Assembly: GCF_030052815.1 (NCBI RefSeq) | Contig: NC_079494.1 | Location: 34,892,467-34,956,466 of the forward strand | Direction: 5' to 3' | From: Hevea brasiliensis | Taxonomy: Eukaryota; Streptophyta; Magnoliopsida; Malpighiales; Euphorbiaceae | DNA: 64,000 bases | In this document: positions 37,690-49,072 of the stretch, piece after piece | How positions within the stretch are numbered: the first letter of the stretch is position 1 | Layout: each line of letters starts with the position of its first letter | Position numbers and translations under genes: made by a program | The notes under the pieces: model-generated | What the model was told of the DNA's origin: nothing | Seen by the model: only the letters and a program-made list of their open reading frames with translations | Database searches by the model: none

Positions 37690-40600
37690 TGTAACACCCC
37701 TATGTTCGGTAGTGCGTTCTACTGTTCCAGTGACCAGTGTTGTCCGGACAGCTAGGATGCCTAGAACTACACTTCGATATTAGTGAGGAGACAAAAAATA
37801 ATGAAATGCAAGAAAAGAAAATACAAGAAAAACAAAGGAAAAATAATTGCAAAGAAATGTAACCAAGTTAAGTGAGCCGAGAACCCTAGCGATGGGTGAC
37901 CGCACCGGGAAGTCACGGCGTGGACCGTTGACTAGCCCTGGACTACTGGGAACCCTGGAAAATATTTTTAGGACTTAAATAGACCCCTATTGAAGTATAA
38001 ATACCATAAGAAATATTAAATAAAAATTAAATAATTAGTACAAAGAAAAGTGAGAAATAGAAAAACGGACAAAACCCGGTGTTACCGAAAAATTGGGAAT
38101 GCAACCCGAACAGGGGCATTGTGGTCATTTGACATCCCGAATTGTCTTTTGACCTAAATGTCCATTAAAAATAAATAATATTATACTTGGAAAATATAAT
38201 GAAAAATTAATTTAGGGGTACCTAATGTAAATAGTAAAAATGGAGGGTAAATTGACTAATTATCACATTTAAACATAAAATATAATTGATTTTGTGTAAA
38301 TGGACCACTAAGGATTATAATATGTATTTAATGGGTAGATTACTCCACTCAACATCTTCATCTTCCTCAATTCACTCACCATTGCCGAAAATCCAAAAGC
38401 TTTCAATCCTCCCATGGCCACCCAAATGCATGGCCCTTTACACCCATTTTCAAGCTATATTTTCTTTACTTGTCTTCATTAAAAGTGTTCTATACATCAT
38501 GGGCAGTAGATAGGCAGCAAGAAATGAAAGTTTTTGTGGAGCTTCGAAGAATTTCCAAAGTGGTAAGTTTGTATTTTTTTATTGTTGCTTTGTTAAAGTT
38601 TGTAAGAATGTTATTTGTGTTTGATTTATGGAGAAATTTTTGAGGTTTGATGTTGAATGGGGAATGTGTACTTTTGGCAGCCATGGAAACACCTTGAAGG
38701 CAGTTTATTTTTGCTTGTTAATGGTGAATTAAATGATTGATTAAATGTATATTGTGTAAGAAATTGTTTGGGTGATATATACTTAGTGTATGTAAATGTG
38801 AATTGAAATTTGAAGCTTGGAAATGAATGGAATGTAAAGGTACCATTGTGGCAGTTTGTTAACTCTTGATGAATGCTGGAATTCATGCTTTTGGTTTATG
38901 GAATAATGATGTTAATTTGTGATAAGGGTTATGGCAGTTTGAGTGCATGTATGATGGTGTAAAGTTGGACATGTAAATGAGCATGAATTGGTGATTGAAT
39001 TGTTGTAAATTGAGTTGGACAAATTATGCACTTGTTGGTGCACATTGAATGTAATTGTAAGCTGCCAAAATGACCTATAATATGTTGTAAATTATGTTTA
39101 GGTTGTGGTACAACCAGAATTGGTTTGAATGTTGAGTTTGGTAAGTGTTAAAAGTGATCCTTGATGTGTATGCAAGAAATGCAATAAGGCAGTTTGAGTT
39201 GAGCCTATAACTTTAAGTGTGTGGCTCCAATTGGTATGAGACCAATTGGAGGTGAAACTAGGCACAAAATGTGCCAACTTTAATGAAGGAAGCTTACCAA
39301 AATTCTACTTGCAAGGTAGCTTGAAAAATGACCAAATCCGGATTAAGTGTAAATGAGGCTTGAAAATTGACCATTTGTGCAGCAGTCAGTGTTTAGGCCA
39401 TAACTCACTCAAAACAGGTCCAATTGACCTGAAATTTAACCATGAATAGTTAAGACCCATACCTACAAGTCTTATGAAGACACCAAAACCCAGAAATGAC
39501 CATAAGTAAGTCAAACAGCTTGCACAAGTTCGGGTCCAAAAACAGGCCGAACCAAAATTGACCTAAAATGACCTAAAATGACCAATTTTGGTGCAATTTG
39601 ACCAGCAATAGTAAAATGACCATAACATGGTCTACATAACTCAGAATGACCTGAAATTTTTCCCCGCGTTCCATAACACATAGATCTACAAGTTTGTAGT
39701 TTTGACCGAAACCCGAAAATTGAGGGAACTAGGTCGTCCGGCTAGGTCAAACTAGTATCCTGGAATCCAGCAAATTGCAAGAAAACGCAAAATACATAGA
39801 AATGAATTTGGTAACATGTACCAACCCTAAAATACTATCGAATGTGACATATTAATAACATTAAAACCTAATTTTCCTAGAATGCATCGAGGGTCGACAT
39901 ATTAGGTTGACTAAGCAAATATTATAATTCAGTGAATTACTTATCAAGCATTATCGTTAGAGACAGTTTAAGTGAATACTGAAACACTTCAAATTGTGTT
40001 TCTTAGTTAGCAAAGACTCAAGAAAAGGGAAGGAAACACTGAGTCCAGACCAGGAGACAGTTATCAGAGGTTTGTGCACAACAGCTATTTCTTTTGAATT
40101 ATTTTCAATTGAAATAAATTATGACTATTTGTATATTATTGTTTTAAATTGTGAAACTGTGAAAAATTGTTTGCATGATATTTGATGGATACTTATTGAT
40201 TGAAAAGCACTGTAAATGGTTTGAAACCACAGCTATCATATACATTGATTGTATTCCTCGCTAGCTTGTCTAGTGGGATGAATTGAATTCCCTCTCTGGC
40301 TGAAGTGTTGAGGTGTGTGCCTGTTGAGGACGAATAGAATGAGTACTCATAATTTTGCTAGCTAGCTATGTTATTCCTCATTAGTCATTGACTTTTGGGA
40401 CGAATTGAATACCTCATTAGCCATCGACTTTTGGGATGAATTGAACTTTGGAACATGATTTAAAGTTGTATGTGATTTATTGATATGTATTGTGAAATTG
40501 TGAAATGGAGTTTAAATTCCTATTAACATTCACTGTCTTTTGAATTTGACTACGTTTTGATTACTGACATTTATTGTGATATTGTGTTAAATTCCTTATG

Positions 40601-41330
40601 ACATTATTGTCTTGAATTTATCTATGGTTTTAAGTATCCATTATTTATTTAACTTATGAATTGTGATTTAAAGTTGTATTTGGTTAATGTTGTGCACCAC
40701 TGAGACATTATCTCAGCGATAGTTTTTTATTGCTGTCGCAGGTAGATAGACGGATAGGACAGCAGACTAGGCTGCTAGTACATCCAGCGAGAGATTATCG
40801 GGTATAATGAGTATACCACATTTTGCATTTTGTACTGTAATATATGTTCACTGTATGTACATATTATTTTTGGTTTTGAGCAGTTGTGAATTAAAGTTGT
40901 ACAGTAAATTATGAGTTATTTTGACTTGTAAAAATTGTATTATATTTCTTGTATCTTAGTCTTTGAAAAATTACTATGGATTTGAGTTGAAAAATATGTT
41001 GTGTTGAGAAACGTGTTGGAGTTGAGATTTGGAAATATATATTGAAGTGCTTTTTACAAGTTTTCTGAAGAACTGTTTTATCCAAAAGACAGATGGCACT
41101 CTGCCAAAATTTTTACAGAAATTCCAAATAATTCAAATGTGTTAGTTCTATCACATCAGTTCAAAAAGGTTTTTAACTCCTGTAAATAGTGCTCATCACT
41201 GTAAAAGAAGTAGGAAAAGTTTTTAAAATCCCTTTTAGTGTATTTAATGGGTTATCATTAGACGGAGTTGGTAATTCATTAGGTATACTGCGGGATCATG
41301 TTATGCCTTATAGAGGGGTAGGGTGTGACA
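37690..41330 (+). repeat. A2 5' LTR
   Basis: TGTAACACCCCTATGTTCGG...GGGGTAGGGTGTGACA, 3,641 bp. It carries the intact stem-loop at 39225-39251 and a tandem pair of about 37 bp (near 40377-40445, TCATTAGYCATYGACTTTTG) that E1 has only once. Confidence 0.95.
39225..39251 (+). other. LTR stem-loop, 11-bp arms
   Basis: Same perfect CTCCAATTGGT / ACCAATTGGAG hairpin as at 3789-3815; the 3' LTR copy (near 50617-50641) has lost the outer left arm. Confidence 0.8.
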
Positions 41331-41338
41331 TGTTTTAG

Positions 41339-41350
41339 TGGTATCAGAGC
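41339..41350 (+). other. A2 primer-binding site (initiator tRNA-Met)
   Basis: TGGTATCAGAGC eight bases after the 5' LTR. Confidence 0.92.
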
Positions 41351-41519
41351 TAGTTTTTAAATTCTGTTTTCACATGTTATTTGAATATTCTTTCTTCATA
41401 GTACAACTGCTCAACATCATTGTTTGATACATACAGTACATTACATTATAAATATGCACTAACGGGAGGAAATCTCCTTGTGTTGTTTGTTCAGGAGATC
41501 TAAAATCCTTGCATTGACT

Positions 41520-41895
41520 ATGGAAGAGGGTGATCGTTCAGTCGATCAATCTATTAAGGCTGAGGTGCAAGGGGATGCCCCAGGCCTACACAATGTCAGT
41601 GGTTCAAGAAGACTGACCCTGCGATCGCGGCTCCTGCTCGATTCACTCGTGAGATGGCTACAATGTTCCAACAAATGGCCGGTAATGTGCCTACTCAAGT
41701 CCCAATACAGCCACCAGTGGTATAACCACAGTCTCCTACTAGGCAGTATGACAAATTGATGAAGTATGGGGCTACAGAGTTCAAGGGGACAGTAGATCCT
41801 CTAGAGGCTGAACAGTGGTTAGAGAGGTTGGATAGGGTATTTAAGAAACTGCATTGCATGGAGGAACTCAGATTTGAATACTCAGTATCTTTGCT
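41520..41895 (+). pseudogene. A2 gag, N-terminal piece
   Basis: Starts MEEGDRSVDQSIKAEVQGDAPG. A frameshift lies in the Pro/Ala-rich stretch near 41610-41660, then MMKYGATEFKGTVDPLEAEQWLERLDRVFKKLHCMEELRFEYSVSLL up to the solo LTR. It continues at 45601. Confidence 0.88.
41891..41895. repeat. Left TSD of solo LTR (TTGCT)
   Basis: TTGCT, repeated at 45596-45600. Confidence 0.92.
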
Positions 41896-44800
41896 TGTAA
41901 CACCCCTATGTTCAGTAGTGCGTTCTACCGTTTCGATGGCCAGTGTTATCCGGACAGCTAGGATGCCTAGAACTACACTTCGTTATGAGTGAGGAGACAT
42001 AAAATAATGAAATACAAGAAGAGAAAATACAAGAAAAATAAAGAAAAAATAATAGCAAAGAAATGTGACCAAGTTAAGCGAGCCGATAACCCTAGTGATG
42101 GGTGACCGCACCGGGAAGTCACGGCGTGGACCGTTGACTAGCCCTGGACCGTGGGGAACCCTGGAAAATATTTTTAGGACTTAAAGAGACATCAATTGAA
42201 GTATAAATATCATTAGAAATATCAAAGAAAAATTAAATTATTAGTACAAGGAAAAGTGAGAAATCGAAAAACAGACAAAACCCGGTGTTACCGAAAAATC
42301 GGGAATGCAACCCGAACAGGGGCATTGTGGTCATTTGACACCCCGAGTTGTCTTTTGGCCTAAATTTCCATTAAAAATAAATAATATTACACTTGGAAAA
42401 TATAATGAAAAATTAATTTAGGGGTACCTAATATAAATAGCAAAAATGGGGTTCAATTTAGGTAATTAACATATTTAAACATAAAAAAATGATTGATTTT
42501 ATGTGAGTGGACCACTAAGAATTATAATATGGATTAAATATAATCATAAGTGGGCAGATTACTCCCACTCAAACATCATCTTCTTCAATTCTTTCATCCA
42601 TGCGGAAATGCACTCCCTAAAAACCTCCATGGCCGAAACTTGAGGAAGCTTCATCCTCTCCCTCAATTTACCTCTAAACACCTAGGTAGCTTCATTAAAA
42701 ATTATCCCCACTTCACAAGGAAGAAGTAGATACCAATATTAAGAAGTTTTAGTGAAGATTAAGCAAGTCCCAACAATAGGTAAGTTTGAGTTTTTGAATA
42801 TTTCTTTGTTAAAGTTTGAAAACATGTTATGGGTGTTTGCTTTGTGAAGAAATTTTTAAGTTTTGAGGAGTTATTGATATATCCAGTTTGGAAAGCCATG
42901 GAGTTGTATATTTGATGATTTATTTTTACATATATTTGATGGGAAATTATGTTGAGTAGGGTGATTAATGTCCTAATAAGTTATTTCCATGTATATGTGG
43001 TGATTGTGCAATTGGGATTGAAGTTGACGAAATTATGGACACTTTGGCAATGTGAAGCATTTCGGCAGCCTTGAGGCTTCTTGATGAGTGTTTAAATTCA
43101 TGAAGATATTGGGTAAATTGTGACATTGAGGATTAATGAATATGTATGTAAATTGGTTGTGGAAATAGTATGTAACAATTAGGAGTGTTTATGTGTATTT
43201 ATAGTTGTATTTGGACTTTGTGAATTAGAGTTTCATTTGGCGTATTGAAGATATTTGTATTCTACCCAAAGTGACTTTAAAGTGAAGTGATATATGGTTT
43301 TGGTAATGTACCAAAACAGAATTGGTAAGAGAAGTGGACTTGTAGCAAGGTAAATGTGTAATGGGTAGATTTATAAGCAATGTAATTAAGGATAGTATGC
43401 ATTTCAGCCTATAACTCTAAATATGTAACTCCAATTGGTATGAGACCAATTGGAGGCAAAACTAGGCACAAAATGTGCCAACTTTCATGAAGGAAACATA
43501 CCAAAATTCTGCTTGCAAGGTAGCTTGAAAAATGACCAAATCCGGATTAAGTGCAAGTGAGGCCTGAAAACTGACCATTTGGGCAGCAGTTAGTATTTAG
43601 GCCATAACTCACTCAAAACAGGTCCAATTGACCTGAAATTTTAACCAGGAATAGTTAAGACACATATCTACAAGTCTTATGAAGACACCAAAACCCAGAA
43701 ATGACCATACGCAAGTCAAACAGGTTGCACAAGTTCGGGTCCAAAACCTGGCCGAACCAAAGTTGACCAAAATTGACCTAAAATGACCAAATTTGATGCC
43801 ATTTGACCAGCAATAGTAAAATGACCATAACTTGGTCTACATAACTCAGAATGACCTAAAATTTTGCCCCGCGTTCCATAAGACATAGATCTACAAGTTT
43901 GTAGTTTTGATCGAAACCCGAAAACCGAGGGAACTAGGTCGTCCGGCTAGGTCAAACTAGTATCCCGGAATCCAGCAATTTGCAATAAAATGCACTAAAC
44001 AAGGAAATGAAATTGGTAAGGTGTACTAATCCTAAAACACTATCGAATGTGACATATTAGTAACACTAAAACCTAAATTACCTAGAACGCATCGAGGGTC
44101 GATATATTAGGTGATTAAGCAAATAATAGCTTTCAGTGAATTATTTATCAAACATTATCGATAGAGACAGTTTAATTTAGTACTGAAACACTTCAGATTG
44201 TGTTTCTTAGTTAGTAAAGACTCAGGGAAAGCGAAGGAAACACTGAGTCCAGACCAGGAGACAATTATCAGAGGTTTGTGCACAACAACTATTTCTTTTG
44301 AATTTTTCAATTGAAATGAATTATGACTATTTGTACATTATTGTTTTAAATTGTGGAAATGTGTTTGAATGGATATTTATAGCTTGAAAAGCATTGTAAA
44401 TGGTTTGAAATTGTGAGAAATTGTTTGAATGATATTGATGGATACTTATTGATGGAAAAGTATTAGAAATGGTTTGAAACCACAGCTATCATGTATATTG
44501 ATTGTATTCCTCGCTAGTTTGTCTAGTGGGACAAATTGAATTCCCTCTCTGGCTGAAGTGTTGAGGTGTGTGCCTGTTGAGGACGAATTGGATGAGTACT
44601 CATATTTTTGCTAGCTAGCTATGTTATTCCTCATTAGTCATCGACTTTTGGGACGAATTGAATACCTCATTAGCCATCGGCTTTTGGGACGAATTGAACT
44701 TTGGAACATGATTAAGCTATGTGTGATTTATTGATATGTATTGTGAGATTGTGAAATGAATTTAAACTCTTATTGACATATACTGTCTTTTGAATTCAAC

Positions 44801-45595
44801 CATGATCTGACTTATTAAAATTTATTGTGATATTGACAAATGGAGTTTAAATTCTTGTTGACAATTACTGTCTTGAAATTAACTATGGTTTTAAGTATCC
44901 ACTATTTATATGATTTATGAATTGTGATTTAAATTGTATTTGCTTAATGTTGTGCACCACTGAGACATTGTCTCAGCGATAGCTTTTTATTGCTGTCGCA
45001 GGTAGACAGACAGGGCAGCAGACTAGGCTGCTAGTACCTCCAGCGAGAGATTACCGGGTATAATGAGTATACCAACATTTTGCATTTTGTACTGTAATGT
45101 ATGACCACTGTATGTACATATTGTTTTTGATTTTGAGCAGTTGTAAATTCAAATTGTACCTTGAAGTTATAAAATAATTATGAGTTATTTTGGCTTGTAA
45201 AAATTGTATTATATTTCTTTTGTCTCAGTCTTTGAAAAATTACTGTGGATTTGAGTTGAGAAATGTGTTGTGTTGAGAAATATGTTGGAGTTGAGATTTG
45301 GAAATCTATTGAAGTGCTTTTACGAGTTTTACAAGAACTGTTTTATCCAAAATACAGATGGCACTCTGCCAAAATTTTTACAGAAATTCCAAATAATTCA
45401 AATATGTTAGTTCTATCACTTCAGTTCAAAAAGGTTTTTAACACCTGTAAATAGTGCTCACCACTGTAAAAGAAGTAAGAAAAGTTTTTAAAATCCCTTG
45501 TAGTGTACTTAATGGTTTATCAGTAGACGGAGTTGGTAATTCATTAGGTATACTACGGGATCATGTTATGCCTTACAGAGGGGTAGGGTGTGACA
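41896..45595 (+). repeat. Solo family A LTR nested in A2 gag
   Basis: A single complete LTR (TGTAACACCCCTATGTTCAG...GGGGTAGGGTGTGACA, 3,700 bp) flanked by TTGCT, with gag sequence continuous across it. No internal region remains, so LTR-LTR recombination removed it. It is closer to the E1 LTR than to the LTRs of its host A2. It has the intact stem-loop at 43429-43455 and local tandem duplications near 44340-44480 and 44630-44700. Confidence 0.95.
43429..43455 (+). other. LTR stem-loop, 11-bp arms
   Basis: Third perfect copy of the CTCCAATTGGT-ATGAG-ACCAATTGGAG hairpin. Confidence 0.8.
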
Positions 45596-45600
45596 TTGCT
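45596..45600. repeat. Right TSD of solo LTR (TTGCT)
   Basis: Matches 41891-41895. Confidence 0.92.
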
Positions 45601-46407
45601 ACAGGGGGATGCTTATGACTGGTGGAAAACCATTCCCCACAGTTTGGTAGAACCTGCAGTGCTAACATGGAATGACTTTCTCAGGGAATTCAGACAAAAG
45701 TATGTCCCTGATGCTTATGTAGACCAGAAGTTACAAGAATTCCTAAGTCTGAAACAGGGGAACAGATCAGTGGCTGAGTATGAAAGAGAATTTTCCCACC
45801 TGAGCCATTATGCAGTGAGTCTACTTTCTACTAGCAGGGAGAGATGCAAGAGGTTTGAAACCGACTTGAAGCCCAGTATCGGACTACAAATAGTCGGATT
45901 CAAACACACTAACTTCTCTGAACTTGTTTCTCAAGCCCTAGAGTTGGAAAGAATTGAGTCTGAAGCAGCTCCTGAGAAAAGAAATCAGAGAAGACAGAGA
46001 AAGAGGGAAAATCAAGAGAAACGAGTTCGGTGGTCCCTCTTGGAAGAGGAAGAATCATGGGGGACATGGCAAAGGTGGCAAGAAGTCTGGTAGGGGAAGA
46101 TATTCAGGACAGAGACCTCCACTATCTGGTAAGCAGAGTTCCAGAAGTTCCTATCCTCCCCGCCAATGTGAAACTTGTGGAAAAAATCATGGTGGGATAT
46201 GCTATAAGGCTATTGGAGCCTGTTATAACTGTGGAGGCACAGGACACTTTGCCAAGGACTGCACCAGTAGTCGCAGAGTTGGACCACCTCCTACTACTAC
46301 AGAAGGGTCAGTTCAGAGCCCTATCACTAGAAGTTCACAACCACCCAGCAGAGGTAGAGGCAGGGGTAGAGGTAGCCCAGCAGGCAGCCAAGGCACAGTG
46401 AAACAAT
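45601..46407 (+). pseudogene. A2 gag, remainder with zinc fingers
   Basis: Continues QGDAYDWWKTIPHSLVEP, FLREFRQKYVPDAYVD, AEYEREFSHLSHYA and ERCKRFE. A frameshift near 45980-46030 moves the reading into the frame that holds the basic tail, two intact zinc fingers ([12 protein letters not shown] and [14 protein letters not shown], near 46160-46260) and an [13 protein letters not shown] end. It runs without a stop into RT sequence at about 46408. Confidence 0.9.
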
Positions 46408-49027
46408 CATGCATTGACTACCGGCAGTTGAATAAGGTGACAATAAAGAACAGATATCCATTGCCTCACATTGATGATCTGTTTGACCAATTGAAAGGTG
46501 CAGCTGTATTCTCCAAAATTGATTTGCGATCTGGTTATTATCATTTGAAGGTGCAAGAGCAGAGTATTCCAAAAACTGCTTTCAGAACTCGGTATGGCCA
46601 CTATGAGTTTCTAGTAATGCCATTCGGGTTAACGAATGCTCCAGCTACTTTTATGGATCTGATGAACACTATCTTCAGACCATATCTCGACCAATTTGTG
46701 GTGGTGTTTATTGATGACATTTTGATATACTCGAGGAATGCAGAGGAGCATGATAGACATCTGCAGATTGTACTGCAGACTTTAAGGGAGAAACAGCTAT
46801 ATGCCAAATTGTCGAAATGTGAATTTTGGCTGAAAGAAATCTCCTTTTTGGGACATGATGTATCAGCTGAAGGGATTAAGGTAGATTCCGGCAAGGTAGA
46901 AGCTATCCTTAATTGGAAGCCGCCCAGGAACATCACAGAAATTCGCTGTTTTCTGGGTTTAGCTGGATATTACCGTCGGTTTGTGAAAGGATTTTCTATG
47001 TTATCTTCTCCACTGACTAATCTTCTTCGGAAAGATGTAAAATTTCAGTGGACAGATAAATGCCAGCAGAGTTTTGATGAGTTGAAGAGGTGTTTGACTG
47101 AAGCTCCAGTCCTCACTTTACCTACTCCGGGTAAAGAATACACAGTTTGTAGTGATGCTTCTCACAATGGGTTAGGCTGTGTACTGATGCAAGATCATAA
47201 TGTCATTGCTTATGCATCACGCCAGCTGAAACCGCATGAGAGGAACTACCCAACACATGATCTGGAGCTAGCAGCTATTTTTTTTGCTCTAAAGATCTGG
47301 AGACACTATTTGTATGGAGAGAAATGCTACATTTACACAGATCACAAGAGCTTGAAGTATTTGGGCACCCAGAAGGAATTGAATTTGAGGCAGAGGAGAT
47401 GGTTAGAACTCATTAAAGATTATGATTGCTTAATAGATTATCAGCCAGGGAAAGCAAATGTAGTGGCTGACGCCTTAAGTCGCAAGACTATGGCAAATCT
47501 CAGAGTTTCTCCTTTATCCATGGTATATGAATTGAAAGCACAGCATGCTAGTTTAGAGATTGATGATAAGGGACAGACAGTAGTTGCATGGCATGTACAG
47601 CCAGTGTTGATTGATCGATCGTAATGGTGCTCAGTGATGAAAAATATCAGAAGCTACTGAAAGAAGTCCAGCAGGGCAAGAAACTTGAATTTTCTGTGAA
47701 AGATGATGGTTTATTGCTACATCAGGGCAGAATGTGCGTTCCTAATGATGTGGAATTGAGACAGATGATTATGAAGGAAGCACATGAGTCTCTTTTTGCT
47801 ATGCACCCTGGTGGAACTAAAATGTACAGAGGGCTGAAAGAGCATTACTGGTGGATGGGTATGAAGAGAGATATAGCTGAATTTATTTCCAAATGCCTAA
47901 CTTGTCAGCAAGTAAAGGCAGAACATCAAGTTCATGGTTTGTTACATCCTTTGTCGATGCAGTGGAAATGGGAACGAATAACTATGGATTTTGTTACAGG
48001 ACTTCCAAGGACACAGAGTAGTCATGATGCAGTATGGGTTATAGTTGACAGATTGACCAAGTCTGCTCACTTTTTGCCAGTACGGATGGACTATAGCCTG
48101 GAAAGATTGGCCAGATTGTACATATATGAGATTGTAAAATTGCATGGAGTGCCAGCATCAATTGTGTCTGACAGAGATCCTAGGTTCACTTCTAGATTCT
48201 GGGGTAGTCTTCAAAGAGCCCTAGGAACTAGATTGAACTTCAGCACAGCATTCCACCCACAGATAGATGGCCAGTCTAAAAGGGTTATTCAGATATTGGA
48301 GGATATGCTACGGGCTTGTGTGATTGAATTTGAAGGTAGTTGGGATACACACTTGCCTTTGATTGAGTTTGCTTCTAACAACAGCTACCAATCAAGCATT
48401 GGGATGCCTCCATATGAAGCTTTGTATGGCAGAAAGTGCAAAACTCCCTTAAGTTGGGATGAAGTAGGTGAAAGGAAGATGATTGGGCCAGAAATTGTTC
48501 AGCAGACAGAGGAAAAGATCAGATTGATCAGAGATAGACTAAAGGCTGCATCAGACCGTCATAAGTCCTATGTTGATTTGAAGAGAAGAGATATTGAGTA
48601 TGCAGTGGGTGATAAAGTATTCCTCAAAGTTTCTCCATGGAAGAGAATTGTGAGATTTGGCAGAAAGGGTAAACTGAGTCCTCGTTTCATCGAACCATAT
48701 GAGGTTCTGGAAAGAGTGGGTCCTTTGGCATATCGGTTGGCATTACCTCCAGAGTTAGCAAGGATACACAATGTCTTCCATGTGTCCTTGTTAAGGAGGT
48801 ACAGATCTGACCCATCTCATGTACTATCAGTTGAAAAGATTGAGGTAAATCCAGACCTCTCATATGAGGAAGAACCCATAAAAATTCTGGCTTATGAGGT
48901 GAAGCAGCTGAGGAACAAACAGATACACCTGGTTAAAGTGCTGTAGAACCATCATTCAGGCTAGGAAGCTACTTGAGAACGTGAAGAGGATATGAGGAGA
49001 CAGCACCCACAGTTGTTCAGAGACTAA
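46408..49027 (+). pseudogene. A2 pol lacking protease: RT, RNase H, integrase, chromodomain
   Basis: RT starts abruptly at [18 protein letters not shown], fused in frame to the gag tail GSQGTVKQS; about 0.9 kb of protease and N-terminal RT are missing compared with B2. The catalytic loop FIDDILIY (near 46712) is intact. RNase H has the Asp and Glu residues. A cluster of small deletions near 47615-47635 shifts the frame into a 440-residue integrase stretch with CLTCQQVK and SDRDPRF, but the catalytic Glu is Lys (GQSKRVIQ, codon 48278-48280), and codons are missing around HQVHGLLHPLSMQW. A TAG at 48944-48946 cuts the chromodomain. Frame remnants run on to TAA at 49025-49027. The gag-RT part is the longest open frame in the window (556 codons, 45954-47624). 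Confidence 0.93.
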
Positions 49028-49058
49028 TGCCAGGTAAAATTTCGAGACAAAATTTATT

Positions 49059-49071
49059 AAAGGGGGGAGAA
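49059..49071 (+). other. A2 polypurine tract
   Basis: AAAGGGGGGAGAA before the 3' LTR. Confidence 0.87.
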
Positions 49072-49072
49072 T

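Noticed and set aside
38286..38513. 75-codon frame with an identical protein at 49669-49896
   Set aside because: The two are the same site in the A2 LTR pair; identity reflects recent LTR duplication, not protein conservation.
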